Assembly (NCBI RefSeq): GCF_026008515.1
Contig: NZ_BQYM01000005.1
Span: forward strand, 124,001 to 188,000
Reading direction: 5' to 3'
DNA length: 64,000 bases
Origin: Hoyosella levis
GTDB taxonomy: Bacteria; Actinomycetota; Actinomycetes; Mycobacteriales; Mycobacteriaceae
In this document: in pieces, positions 36,294 to 46,942 of the stretch
How the letters are laid out: the number at the start of each line of letters is the position of its first letter
Position numbering within the stretch: position 1 is the first letter of the stretch
Made by a program: the position numbers and the translations under genes
The notes under the pieces: model-generated
Seen by the model: the letters and a program-made list of their open reading frames with translations, nothing else
Databases searched by the model: none
What the model was told of the DNA's origin: nothing

Positions 36294-36709
36294 TGACGTC
36301 TTTTGGTGATCTCATGGGCCCACAGCCCGTCCTCCTGCCCGGCGACGAGGAAGCGGAATCGGAGCTGCTCAACCACGCCGACCCTGAGCAGGTCGCGGCC
36401 AAGTACCCAGCGGCATCGATCGCCTGGGCAGCGCTGGCCGAGCGCGCGCTCGACAATGACCAGTTCGTCACCGCCTACGCGTTCGCCCGCACCGGCTACC
36501 ACCGCGGGCTCGATCAGTTGCGCCGCCACGGCTGGAAGGGCTTCGGCCCGGTGCCGTGGAGCCATGAGGGCAACCAGGGCTTCCTGCGCGCCGTTGGAGC
36601 GCTCGCGCGCGCCGCCAAGGGCATCCGCGAGGATGCGGAGCATGCCCGCTGCCTGGACCTGCTCGAGGATTGCGATCCCCGCGCGGCGCACGAACTTGGT
36701 CTCGGCTAG
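36293..36709 (+). CDS. DUF3151 family protein (Rv0360c-like)
   Basis: 138 residues, soluble, helical. Recognisable family segments: GPQPVLLPGDEEAE, YPAASIAWAALAERAL, TAYAFARTGYHRGLDQLRRHGWKGFGPVPWSHEGNQGFLRA. The function is unknown. In M. tuberculosis the homologue Rv0360c lies near fba and purA, and both genes are close by here. Probably leaderless. The FUSC gene begins within its last codons. Confidence 0.88.
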   Translation: MTSFGDLMGPQPVLLPGDEEAESELLNHADPEQVAAKYPAASIAWAALAERALDNDQFVTAYAFARTGYHRGLDQLRRHGWKGFGPVPWSHEGNQGFLRAVGALARAAKGIREDAEHARCLDLLEDCDPRAAHELGLG

Positions 36710-37874
36710 GCGCATCGACGCATTCCTGCGGCAGCTCGCGCACGATCTCTCGGCGCGGCTGCCGCAGCCTATTCGCGATCCTGTACGACGGCTGGTGCTC
36801 TCGACCATCCCGATCATCCAGTGCGCCACCGCCGCGGGCCTGGCCTGGTGGATCGCCAAGGACGTGGTCGGAAACCCGCAGCCGTTCTTCGCTCCCATAG
36901 CGGCGGTCGTCTCCCTCGGGCTGACGCTGGCGACCCGCGTGCGGCGCGTGTTCGAGCTGCTCGCCGGGGTATCGGTGGGCATTGGTGTGGGAACGTTGCT
37001 GATCGCGATGATCGGCACCGGTCCCTGGCAGATCGCGATGGTCGTCGGCCTCGCCATGGCCGTGGCAGTGCTCGTCGATGGCGGCCCCGTCATCACGATG
37101 CAGGCCGCCACCTCCGGCGTGCTGGTAGCCACCCTGCTGCCGCCTGGCGACGATGCGGGCCTGAGCCGGGTGATCGATGCGCTCATCGGCGGGGCCGTCG
37201 GAGTCCTGGTGGTGGCGATGCTACCGACGCATCCCGTGCGGCGGGCCAGGCGGGACGCGGGGGCGATCCTTGCCGAGGTGGCGGCTGTGCTGCGGCAGGT
37301 CGCGCGCGGCCTCGATGCGGGCGATGCGAGCGTGATCGAGGTGGCGCTGCGACGGGCCCGGGCAACGCAACCAGGCATCGATCAGTTGCGCTCGGACCTC
37401 AAGGGTGGCCGCGATATCAGCAGGCTCGCCCCGGTGTATTGGGCGTCCCGTTCCCGGCTCGACAGGCTGGCCGAGACGGCCGACCCCATTGATGCAGCGG
37501 TGCGCAACACGAGGGTGCTGGCCCGGCGCGCGCTGACCCTGGTGCTCGACGGCGAGCGGCTCGATCCCGCGCTGGTCGATCTCGTGCGGGAGCTCGCGGT
37601 CGCTGCCGATGTTGTGCGGCAAATGGTGCTGGCGGATCCGGGGGACAAGCCGGACGAGGCAGAGGCCGCGCGGCGCCTGCGGACCGTGGCGCGGCGGGCG
37701 AGGTTCGAGCTGGTATCGGGGCGAGGATTGTCCTCCGGCGTCGTGCTCGCCCAGGTGCGCTCGATCCTGGTGGACCTGTTCCAGGTGAGCGGGCTGAAGC
37801 GAGTGTCGGCGCTAGCGACGCTGCCGCCGACGGTGGAGCATCCCGCGGTGCCGCCGGAGGACGAGGAGGCGTAG
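36696..37874 (+). CDS. FUSC/aromatic-acid exporter-like membrane protein
   Basis: 392 residues if it starts at TTG 36696, overlapping the DUF3151 stop by 14 bases; the frame is open earlier but only as a shadow of that gene. The N-terminal ~190 residues hold about six membrane helices with the FUSC signature PFFAPIAAVVSLGLTLATRVRRVFELLAGVSVGIGVG. The C-terminal half is a soluble helical domain rich in Arg/Asp. Related proteins export aromatic carboxylates or are linked to envelope stress. The start is uncertain: no ATG or GTG lies before the first helix apart from a GTG close to 36795. Confidence 0.8.
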   Translation: MVSARRIDAFLRQLAHDLSARLPQPIRDPVRRLVLSTIPIIQCATAAGLAWWIAKDVVGNPQPFFAPIAAVVSLGLTLATRVRRVFELLAGVSVGIGVGTLLIAMIGTGPWQIAMVVGLAMAVAVLVDGGPVITMQAATSGVLVATLLPPGDDAGLSRVIDALIGGAVGVLVVAMLPTHPVRRARRDAGAILAEVAAVLRQVARGLDAGDASVIEVALRRARATQPGIDQLRSDLKGGRDISRLAPVYWASRSRLDRLAETADPIDAAVRNTRVLARRALTLVLDGERLDPALVDLVRELAVAADVVRQMVLADPGDKPDEAEAARRLRTVARRARFELVSGRGLSSGVVLAQVRSILVDLFQVSGLKRVSALATLPPTVEHPAVPPEDEEA

Positions 37875-37910
37875 GCCGGGTCATTCCGCGTGGCCGACCT
37901 CACTCAAGCA

Positions 37911-37940
37911 TTGAACAATACATGCGTATGTGTGCATACT
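37911..37940 (+). promoter_or_regulatory. Promoter with palindromic operator for the CDF exporter
   Basis: TTGAAC (37911-37916), an 18-base spacer and CATACT (37935-37940) form a promoter. The inverted repeat GTATG-TGTG-CATAC (37926-37939) lies in the spacer and -10, where ArsR- or MerR-type metal sensors often bind. The regulator is not in the window. Confidence 0.5.
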
Positions 37941-37983
37941 TGGGAACGTCGAGCGAAACCAGAGCGAACCCCGAGGAGGCACC

Positions 37984-38901
37984 ATGGGCGCGGGACACGG
38001 CCACGGGCATGGCATCGAACCAGGCGAGAAGCCCACCCGGGCACGCATCAATCGCATGCTCATCGGGCTCGCCATCATCGTCGCCTTCCTCATCCTCGAG
38101 GTCGTTGTCGGCATCCTGATCGGCTCGCTGGCGCTGCTCGCCGACGCCGGCCACATGGCCACCGACGTCATCGCGCTCCTCATGGGCATCGCCGCGCTCA
38201 TCCTCGCCCATCGCGGCAGCCGCAACCCCCGCCGCACCTTCGGCTGGCACCGCGCCGAGGTGCTCACCGCGATCATCAACGCCACGCTGCTGCTCGGCAT
38301 CTCCGCCTACATCCTCATCGAGGCCATCGAGCGCATGAGCGCGCCGCCCGAGGTCCCCGGTCTCCCGATGATCCTCGTCGCCCTCGCCGGCCTTGCCGCG
38401 AACATCGTGGTGCTCCTCATCATCCGCGGGGGATCCCGCGAGTCGCTCGCGATGAAGGGTGCCTACATGGAGGTCCTCGCGGACGCCGTGAGCAGCATCG
38501 GAGTGCTCATCGCCGGCGTGCTCACCCTAGCGTTCGGCTGGACCCGCGCGGATGCTGTCGCCGGTGTCCTCATCTCGATCTGGATCGTTCCCCGCGCGCT
38601 CAAGCTCGCCGGGCAAGCACTGCGCATTCTCACCCAGGCTTCGCCCGCCGAGGTCGATGTCGCCCGGGTCGATGCGGATCTCTCGGCGATCCCCGGCGTG
38701 GAGGACGTGCATGACCTGCACATCTGGAGCCTGACCACCGGCATGGACGTCGTTACTGTCCACCTGACCACCAGCGCGGACAACCAGGAGATCCTGCGGC
38801 AGGCGAAGAATGCCCTTGCCGCGCACGGGCTCGATCACGCCACCATCCAGATCGACTCCCCGGAGGAGAAGCGCCACTGCGAGCACACCGTCACGTGGTG
38901 A
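37984..38901 (+). CDS. Cation diffusion facilitator (CzcD/ZitB-type metal exporter)
   Basis: 305 residues from ATG 37984 (GAGGAGG six bases upstream). A His-rich head (GAGHGHGHGIE) precedes six membrane helices. Metal-site motifs: DAGHMATD in helix 2 (HxxxD) and VLADAVSS in helix 5 (DxxxS, where exporters commonly have DxxxD). The C-terminal cytoplasmic domain has VEDVHDLHIWSLTTGMDVVTVHL. It exports Zn(II) or similar divalent metals in exchange for protons. Its promoter carries a palindrome fitting metal-responsive control. The stop codon lies inside a duplicated 22-bp segment. Confidence 0.92.
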   Translation: MGAGHGHGHGIEPGEKPTRARINRMLIGLAIIVAFLILEVVVGILIGSLALLADAGHMATDVIALLMGIAALILAHRGSRNPRRTFGWHRAEVLTAIINATLLLGISAYILIEAIERMSAPPEVPGLPMILVALAGLAANIVVLLIIRGGSRESLAMKGAYMEVLADAVSSIGVLIAGVLTLAFGWTRADAVAGVLISIWIVPRALKLAGQALRILTQASPAEVDVARVDADLSAIPGVEDVHDLHIWSLTTGMDVVTVHLTTSADNQEILRQAKNALAAHGLDHATIQIDSPEEKRHCEHTVTW

Positions 38902-38928
38902 CGAGGGAGCACACCGTCACGTGGTGAC
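38881..38928. repeat. 22-bp direct duplication spanning the CDF stop codon
   Basis: GAGCACACCGTCACGTGGTGAC occurs at 38881-38902 and again at 38907-38928 (period 26). The first copy encodes the protein's C-terminus EHTVTW and its stop; the second is untranslated and keeps the stop in a different position. Confidence 0.85.
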
Positions 38929-38976
38929 TCGCTCGAGGCGGGGCGGTTCCGTGCGGTGCGGTACGGCGCCGCAGAA

Positions 38977-39034
38977 GCCTATGAGACTCAACGAAATCGG
39001 CTTGGTTCCGGGGGAATAGTTGAGTCTCATAGGC
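38977..39034. terminator. 16-bp perfect hairpin between convergent genes
   Basis: GCCTATGAGACTCAAC (38977-38992) pairs exactly with 39019-39034 around a 26-base loop, followed by CTTTGCCG. It is preceded by GCCGCA and followed by TTTGCCG, the same edges as the three-copy repeat, although the stem differs. Probable bidirectional terminator for the CDF and Rv0358-like genes. Confidence 0.65.
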
Positions 39035-39057
39035 CTTTGCCGATCCGCGTGACGCGA

Positions 39058-41117
<2,060 letters not shown>

Positions 41118-41125
41118 GCAGGGCA

Positions 41126-42037
41126 TTGTCCCCGCGCGAGCTCGTGATCCTCGGGACGGCCAGTGCTGTCCCCACGCGCCAGCGCAACCACAATGGGTAC
41201 TTCGTGCGCTGGGGCCGGTCGGGCATCCTCCTCGACCCCGGCGAGGGCACCCAGCGGCAGATGTCGCACGCGGGCATCTCCGCGCATGACATCAACCAGG
41301 TGTGCATCACGCACTTCCACGGTGACCATTGCCTCGGCCTGCCGGGCATCATCCAGCGCATCGCGCGCGATGGCGTGCCGCACGAGGTGATGGTGGCCTA
41401 CCCCGCGGCGGGGGAGCAGTACTACCAGCGCCTGCGGTGGGCGAGCGAGTTCCACCCCACGGAGATGATCCGGCCGCATCCGCTCGACGGTCCCGAGCCG
41501 CCCACGTTCGGTGATCCGCGGACGACGGCTTTGCCGCTGCTGCACAGCATCCCGGTCTACGGCTATCGCATCGCCGAGCCCGATAGCGTGCACATGCATG
41601 CCGAGGAGCTCGCCGCGATCGGGGTGGCCGGGCCGCGGGTCGGGCAGCTCAAGCAGCAGGGGCACCTCCAGCTCGATTCCGGACGCATCATCGAGCTAGC
41701 GGACTACTCCACCCCGCGACGGGGCGCCTCCCTGGCCTTCGTGATGGACACCGGCTGGTGCGACAATGCCATCGCTCTGGCGCGCGGCGTGGACACCCTC
41801 GTCATCGAGGCCACGTTCCTGTCCGCCGAGGAGCACATCGCGGCACGATACCGGCATCTCACCGCGCGGCAGGCTGGTCGCATCGCGTCGCTCGCGGGGG
41901 CGCGCAGGCTCGTGCTCACGCATTTTTCCCAGCGCTACGGGCTCGGTGCCATGCAGGCCTTCGAGGACGAGGCGCGGAACGAGTTCGACGGGCCGATCCA
42001 CATCGCGCGCGATCTCGACGTCATCGCGCTGGACTAG
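41126..42037 (+). CDS. rnz: RNase Z / MBL-fold phosphodiesterase
   Basis: 303 residues if it starts at TTG 41126 (SPRELVILGTASAVPT), the N-terminus typical of actinobacterial RNase Z; GCAGGG lies just upstream. GTG 41144 is possible. The beta-lactamase-fold zinc ligands are clear: THFHGDHCLGLPG (residue ~60), LDPGEGTQRQM, FVMDTGWCDN, ATFLSAEEHI, LTHFSQRY. The family trims tRNA 3' ends or cleaves related phosphodiesters. Probably co-transcribed with purA. Several actinobacterial members are annotated only as MBL-fold metallohydrolases, so the exact activity is inferred. Confidence 0.87.
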   Translation: MSPRELVILGTASAVPTRQRNHNGYFVRWGRSGILLDPGEGTQRQMSHAGISAHDINQVCITHFHGDHCLGLPGIIQRIARDGVPHEVMVAYPAAGEQYYQRLRWASEFHPTEMIRPHPLDGPEPPTFGDPRTTALPLLHSIPVYGYRIAEPDSVHMHAEELAAIGVAGPRVGQLKQQGHLQLDSGRIIELADYSTPRRGASLAFVMDTGWCDNAIALARGVDTLVIEATFLSAEEHIAARYRHLTARQAGRIASLAGARRLVLTHFSQRYGLGAMQAFEDEARNEFDGPIHIARDLDVIALD

Positions 42038-42043
42038 CGGCGC

Positions 42044-43015
42044 TCAGGAATCGTCCGACTCCCGTGCTGATCTGCGCTCGCGCTCGCGGTTGGCGAACGC
42101 GGCCCGCTGGATCTCCGTGGTGTCCTCGGCGCTCGAGCCGAGCGCGCCGGCCACGGTTCCCATCGAGGTGGACAGCCACGCGAGCTTCGCGTAGTCCGCT
42201 AGCGATGCCGGTTCGCCCAGCGTGGTGCCGAAGTACTCCCAGGAAATGACGACGAGAGCGCCGATCATCGTAGCGATGTAGAGGCCCACATACATCAGGC
42301 TGACGCCCAGGCCCACGGTGAGCACGGTGGCGAGGTTGTAGACCGCGGCATGGGTGTGCTTGCCGCGGGAGCCAGGGGGATCCCAGAGCCGGTTGTAGGC
42401 GATGAGCCAGAGGGTCATCGCGACGATCGACATGGCGGTGATCAGGGTGAGCCTGGCGGGGTGGAGCGCGGTAGCCATCATCCAGATGCTGGAGAAGAAG
42501 ATGCCGAAGGCGGCGGTCGCGGCCGCTGCGGCCATCGCGCTCGACAAGCTGGGAACCAGCCTCCACGGGCGGTTCACGCGGATCATTCCGAGCAGCACCC
42601 GTGGCCAGCGGGGGGCGCGTGCTCCGAAAGCGGTCCGCTGGCCCTCGGTCCCGGTCTGGAGGACTGTTGAAATGGCATCGGCAACCTTGCTCGCGTGCCT
42701 GGTGGCTCCTAGCCCGGGCAGGGAGATCAGTGCGGCGTCGGCACGGGATTCGATATCGATCGCGATGGGGCCGTTCTTGCCGAGGCGGGGCAGTTCGGTG
42801 ACCCCGATGACGATGTCGGGCGCGTTGCCCTCGCCGGTCTCCGACGCGGTGCTGCTGAGGATGATCTCGCCGTCCTTGTCGAGGGGGAGCGAGCGGGTCG
42901 AGATCGTGATGTCGTAGTTCTCTGCCTCGAGCTGCTTCAAGGCCTCGTGAGAGGACCGGGTGGCAAGGCCTGGTTCTGCGAGTACCAGGACTCGCTTCGG
43001 ATTGGTCGGGCTCAT
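42044..43015 (-). CDS. Membrane protein with soluble N-terminal domain, function unknown
   Basis: 323 residues if it starts at ATG 43015 (MSPTNPKRVLVLAEPGLATR). The frame is open to 43087, but that extension (ARITTCLALLVLGSFMG) would put the N-terminal domain outside the cell, which seems less likely. Residues 1-170 form an alpha/beta-looking domain (KRVLVLAEPGL, PDIVIGVTELPRL, RADAALISLPGLG). Then come three to four membrane helices with LTLITAMSIVAMTLWLIAYNRLW. The tail is charged (NRERERRSARESDDS). I do not recognise a characterised family. Divergent from the diiron oxygenase gene. Confidence 0.7.
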   Translation of the reverse strand: MSPTNPKRVLVLAEPGLATRSSHEALKQLEAENYDITISTRSLPLDKDGEIILSSTASETGEGNAPDIVIGVTELPRLGKNGPIAIDIESRADAALISLPGLGATRHASKVADAISTVLQTGTEGQRTAFGARAPRWPRVLLGMIRVNRPWRLVPSLSSAMAAAAATAAFGIFFSSIWMMATALHPARLTLITAMSIVAMTLWLIAYNRLWDPPGSRGKHTHAAVYNLATVLTVGLGVSLMYVGLYIATMIGALVVISWEYFGTTLGEPASLADYAKLAWLSTSMGTVAGALGSSAEDTTEIQRAAFANRERERRSARESDDS

Positions 43016-43143
43016 GCCCATGAAGCTACCCAAAACCAGGAGCGCCAAGCATGTAGTGATGCGCGCCATAGGGCCTTCGCGATGCATCTGGCCTGGTGAG
43101 CGTTGTTACCAGATTGTGCCCACATCAATTGTGCCAATGAACA

Positions 43144-43193
43144 TTGACATGTTTGCCTGGGCGGCTTACCGTCAGAAGCGTCTCAAGTGAGAC
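43144..43193 (+). promoter_or_regulatory. Promoter and palindromic operator for the AurF-like gene
   Basis: TTGACA (43144-43149), 17-base spacer, TACCGT (43167-43172). The exact palindrome GTCTCA-AG-TGAGAC (43180-43193) lies at the expected transcription start, where a bound repressor would block initiation. No regulator gene is adjacent. Confidence 0.6.
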
Positions 43194-43224
43194 ATGATGA
43201 CCAAGATACTCTAAAGGGGTAATC

Positions 43225-44232
43225 ATGACGCTTTCCATCGACGAAGCTGTGAAAGCCAGCCAGTACACCGACCTCCTCACTACCCTCTCCGAGGGGTCCA
43301 CGCGCAAGCACTTCGACCCCTACGAGGACATCGCCTGGGACTCCGACGAGTATGCCGTCATCGCCGACGACCCCCGCTGGATCCTCCCCAAGGCCGATCC
43401 GCTCGGCCGCCATCCCTGGTACCTCGCGCAGCCCCGCGAGAAGCAGATCGCCATGGGCATGTGGCGCCAGGCCAACATCATGAAGGTCGGCCTTCACTTC
43501 GAGAACGTCCTTATCCGCGGCATCATGCACTACGCGTTCATGCTGGATAACGGCAACCCGGAGTTCCGCTACGTCACCCACGAGGCGGGCGAGGAATGCA
43601 ACCACACCCTGATGTTCCAGGAAGGCGTCAACCGTATCGGCGCGGACGTCCCCGGCATGACCGGCCTGCTCCGCAAGCTCGTGCCGCTCGTCGGCATAGC
43701 CGTGCGCATCTACCCCGAGTGGTTCTTCACCTTCGTCCTCGGTGGCGAGGAGCCCATCGACCACGTGCAGAAATCGATCCTGCGCGCGGGCGGCGAGCTC
43801 CACCCCATGCTCGAGCGGGTCATGCAGATCCACGTGGCCGAGGAGGCCCGGCACATCTCGTTCGCGCACCAGTACCTCCTGCGCAACGTGCCCGCCCTCA
43901 ACCCCGTCAAGAAGCACCTGCTCTCGGTGCTCTTCCCGGTCACGATGCGCTGGATGTGCGACATCATCGTCATCCCGCCGCAGCAGTTCGTAGACCGCTT
44001 CGAGATCCCCCGCTCCGTCATCAAGGAGCTCTACTGGGAGTCTCCGGAATCGAAGGAGACCCTGCGCGACATCTTCGGTGACGTGCGCGCCCTCGCCCGC
44101 GACGCCGGCCTGATGACCCCCGTGGCGAAGGCAGTCTGGAAGCTGTGCGGCATCGCCGGGCGGCCCACCCGCTACCGCAGCGAGCCCACCTCGGACCAAG
44201 CGATGGTCGCGAGCCTCACCCGGGCAGCGTGA
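43225..44232 (+). CDS. AurF-like non-heme diiron oxygenase
   Basis: 335 residues. Diiron ligands of the AurF/ferritin-like family are visible: Glu in LHFENVLIRG (residue ~91), HEAGEECNH (ExxxH, ~128) and HVAEEARHISFAH (EExRH, ~208). AurF itself oxidises an aryl amine to a nitro group; the substrate here is unknown. The next gene, 7 bases downstream, encodes a ferredoxin fused to an NADPH reductase, an obvious electron source. M. tuberculosis Rv0885-fprB has the same order. Promoter and operator are described at 43144. Confidence 0.88.
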   Translation: MTLSIDEAVKASQYTDLLTTLSEGSTRKHFDPYEDIAWDSDEYAVIADDPRWILPKADPLGRHPWYLAQPREKQIAMGMWRQANIMKVGLHFENVLIRGIMHYAFMLDNGNPEFRYVTHEAGEECNHTLMFQEGVNRIGADVPGMTGLLRKLVPLVGIAVRIYPEWFFTFVLGGEEPIDHVQKSILRAGGELHPMLERVMQIHVAEEARHISFAHQYLLRNVPALNPVKKHLLSVLFPVTMRWMCDIIVIPPQQFVDRFEIPRSVIKELYWESPESKETLRDIFGDVRALARDAGLMTPVAKAVWKLCGIAGRPTRYRSEPTSDQAMVASLTRAA

Positions 44233-44239
44233 TCCGCGC

Positions 44240-45754
44240 ATGCCCCATGTCGTCACGCAAGCGTGCTGCGCGGACGCGTCCTGCGTCTTCGCCTGCCCCG
44301 TCAACTGCATCCATCCCAGCCCCGACGAGCCCGACTTCCTCACGGCCGAGATGCTCCATATCGACCCGGAGTCCTGCGTCGACTGCGGGGCCTGCGTGGA
44401 TGCCTGCCCGGTGGACGCCATCGTGCCCCACCGCAAGCTCGAGCCGCACCAGAAGGAGTTCGAGGAGATCAACGCGGCCTTCTACCAGCAGCCCCGGCCC
44501 CGAACCCCGCTCGCGCTGATCCCCATCTCGCCACGCAAGCAACCTTCGCCCGACCCGTTGCGCGTCGCCATCGTCGGCTCGGGGCCCGCCGCGATGTACG
44601 CCGCCGACGAGTTGCTCAAGCAGCGCGATGTGGCCGTCACCATGCTCGAGCGGCTTGCCCGCCCCTATGGCCTTGCCCGATACGGCGTCGCTCCCGACCA
44701 TGAGGCAACCCGCAAGGTCGCGGACCTGTTCGACATCATCAGCGCGGACCGGAGGCTCGAGCAACGCTTCGGCGCGGAGCTTGGCACCAGCATCACGGAT
44801 GCGGAGCTCCATGACTCCCATCACGCGGTGATCTACGCGACCGGCGCCTCCTCGGACCGCAGGCTCGGGATCCCCGGCGAGGACCTGCCGGGCAGCGTGG
44901 CCGCCACCGACTTCGTTGCTTGGTACAACGGCCACCCCGACCACGCTGACCGCGACTTCCCCCTCGACCACGAGCGGGTCGTCATCGTCGGCAACGGCAA
45001 CGTCGCCCTAGACATGGCGCGCATCCTCACCACTGACCCCGACAAGCTCGCCCGCACGAGCATCGCGCCGCACGCTCTCGAGGCACTGCGATCCAGCGCT
45101 GTGCGCGAGGTCGTCATCCTCGGGCGCCGCGGGCCAGCGCAGGCCGCCTACACTCTGCCCGAGCTGCTCGGCCTCGCGCGAAAGCACCCCGCTCGCCTCG
45201 TCATCGACAAGCAGGAGCTCCACATCGATGCGGCCACCGAGCTGCAGCGCAACAACGGAACGCTCGCGTCGGCCACCGAGCGCAAGCTCGAGATCGCCGA
45301 GGAGATCGCGCTCACCGTGCAGGATCCCGGACCGGAGGAGCGTCGCATCGTGCTGCGCTACCTGACCGCGCCGCAAGCGATCAATGGTGGCGAGCGGGTC
45401 ACTAGCATCACCGCCGAGCGCAACGCTCTCATCGAGCAGGAGGGGCGGGTCATGGCCGTCGGCACCGGCCACACCGAGGCCATCAGCACCGGTCTGGTCA
45501 TCCGCTCGGTCGGCTACCGCGGGAGCGCGCTGCCCGGCGTGCCCTTCGATGAAGCGCGTGGAATCATCCCCAACATCGAGGGTCGCGTCACCGAGACCAA
45601 CGGAACGCCCCGGCGTGGCACCTATGTCACCGGCTGGATCAAGCGCGGGCCATCCGGGTTCATCGGCACCAACAAGACCTGCGCGAAGGAAACCGTTGAC
45701 AACCTGATCGAGGATTACAACAACGGGATTCTCCACGGAGCAGTGCGCCGCTAG
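44240..45754 (+). CDS. fprB: Ferredoxin/ferredoxin-NADP reductase fusion (FprB)
   Basis: 504 residues. Residues 1-75 are a ferredoxin domain with two clusters' worth of cysteines (CCADASCVFACPVNCIHP and CVDCGACVDACPVDAIVP). Residues ~105-504 form an adrenodoxin-reductase-like domain with FAD motif VAIVGSGPAAMYAADELL, NADPH motif VIVGNGNVALDMARIL, and the C-terminal GTYVTGWIKRGPSGFIGTNK. It passes electrons from NADPH through FAD to iron-sulfur clusters. The neighbouring diiron oxygenase is the likely acceptor. Confidence 0.95.
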   Translation: MPHVVTQACCADASCVFACPVNCIHPSPDEPDFLTAEMLHIDPESCVDCGACVDACPVDAIVPHRKLEPHQKEFEEINAAFYQQPRPRTPLALIPISPRKQPSPDPLRVAIVGSGPAAMYAADELLKQRDVAVTMLERLARPYGLARYGVAPDHEATRKVADLFDIISADRRLEQRFGAELGTSITDAELHDSHHAVIYATGASSDRRLGIPGEDLPGSVAATDFVAWYNGHPDHADRDFPLDHERVVIVGNGNVALDMARILTTDPDKLARTSIAPHALEALRSSAVREVVILGRRGPAQAAYTLPELLGLARKHPARLVIDKQELHIDAATELQRNNGTLASATERKLEIAEEIALTVQDPGPEERRIVLRYLTAPQAINGGERVTSITAERNALIEQEGRVMAVGTGHTEAISTGLVIRSVGYRGSALPGVPFDEARGIIPNIEGRVTETNGTPRRGTYVTGWIKRGPSGFIGTNKTCAKETVDNLIEDYNNGILHGAVRR

Positions 45755-45786
45755 CCCCGTCCGCGCTGCCGTGATTGAGTTGCTGC

Positions 45787-46491
45787 ATGATCACTGCTGT
45801 CCTGTTCGACGTCCAAGGCACTGCCACGGACTTCCACACCACCGTCACCGAGGCATGCGGCTCGGTACTGGGCGCTGCGCCCACGGAGGCTGGCTGGGGC
45901 GGATTCGTCAATGCGTGGCGGGCCCTGTACTTCGAGGCGCTCACCGATCTCGCGGGGCACGACGGCGACTGGATCAGTGTCCACTCGGTCTATCGGACGG
46001 CTCTCGACGAGTTGCTGCACGAGCATCGGCTCGAGGCGACCGACGACCAGCGGGAGCAGCTCGCGCGCTCCTGGCAGCGGCTCGAGCCGTGGCCCGATGT
46101 CATCGACGGCGTGCGTGCCCTCAATGAGCACGCCATCACCGCCACGCTCTCCAATGCGGACGTTTCCGCGGTGGTGGGCATCGCCCGGCATTCACGGATC
46201 CCGTGGACAGTGCTCCTCGCGGCGGAGATGTTCGGCACCTTCAAGCCCGACCCGCGGGTGTACCTCGGGGCTGCCCGCTACCTGGGCGTGCCACCGCGCG
46301 AGATCCTCATGGTGGCAAGCCACAAGTACGATCTCCACGCCGCGCGATCGCTCGGGTTCCGCACCGCCTTCGTGGCACGGCCTGATGAACATGGGCCGGG
46401 CGCGGAGGTGGATGTCGCGCCGGAGGCGGTGTTCGACGCCAACGTCACGAGCTTTGGCGAGCTAGCGGACTGGGTGGCGAGCAACCGCTAG
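45787..46491 (+). CDS. HAD-superfamily hydrolase, haloacid dehalogenase type II-like
   Basis: 234 residues from ATG 45787; an in-frame TTG at 45775 is less likely. HAD motifs: nucleophile Asp in VLFDVQGTATDF (residue ~9), SNADVSAV (motif II), Lys in MFGTFKPDPRVYLG, and ASHKYDLHAARSLGFRTAFVARP, which parallels the SNAWD..GA..FGF segment of L-2-haloacid dehalogenases. The substrate is unpredictable: these proteins hydrolyse 2-haloacids or small phosphoesters. Its stop codon overlaps that of the convergent membrane gene. Confidence 0.85.
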   Translation: MITAVLFDVQGTATDFHTTVTEACGSVLGAAPTEAGWGGFVNAWRALYFEALTDLAGHDGDWISVHSVYRTALDELLHEHRLEATDDQREQLARSWQRLEPWPDVIDGVRALNEHAITATLSNADVSAVVGIARHSRIPWTVLLAAEMFGTFKPDPRVYLGAARYLGVPPREILMVASHKYDLHAARSLGFRTAFVARPDEHGPGAEVDVAPEAVFDANVTSFGELADWVASNR

Positions 46492-46934
46492 AACAGGTGA
46501 TCATGCTCGTTCCCGCCATTGCCGTGGCGCCGGGGCAGGCAGGGCTGGGAGATCCCTGCCGAGATCAGCGAGAACGCGATAGTGACCGTGACGACGACCA
46601 GCAGCTCGATAAGGGTGAGCGCGGTGACATTGCCCGCGCGGGCGGTAGCGAGCGCGGAGAGCGCCACTCCGGTACCGATGAGGACGGTCGCGGCCACCGC
46701 AGCGGTGTAGCGCCGCCGCCATGCGAAGCCGGTGGGGGAGGGGCGCCGGGATTCGAGCCGCAGCGCGAGCGTCGCTCCCACGGTCGCGAATGCCCCGGCC
46801 CCCAGCCCGATGGCCATGCCCAGCGGGATCGCCGTCGCCCATTCACCCAGCCCGGACCCGCGCATGGCGATGCCGCCGATGACGCCCGCGACCGCATGAA
46901 CGGCGAGCAGGCAGAGCGCGAGTCGGGATGTCAT
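46488..46934 (-). CDS. Small membrane protein, function unknown
   Basis: 148 residues with four hydrophobic helices (residues ~5-25, 35-58, 77-97, 105-128) and a Gly/His-rich C-terminus (RRHGNGGNEHDHLF). Starts 8 bases after the stop of the DUF368 gene, so it is probably the second gene of that operon. No family recognised. Confidence 0.65.
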   Translation of the reverse strand: MTSRLALCLLAVHAVAGVIGGIAMRGSGLGEWATAIPLGMAIGLGAGAFATVGATLALRLESRRPSPTGFAWRRRYTAAVAATVLIGTGVALSALATARAGNVTALTLIELLVVVTVTIAFSLISAGISQPCLPRRHGNGGNEHDHLF

Positions 46935-46942
46935 GCGGATCG

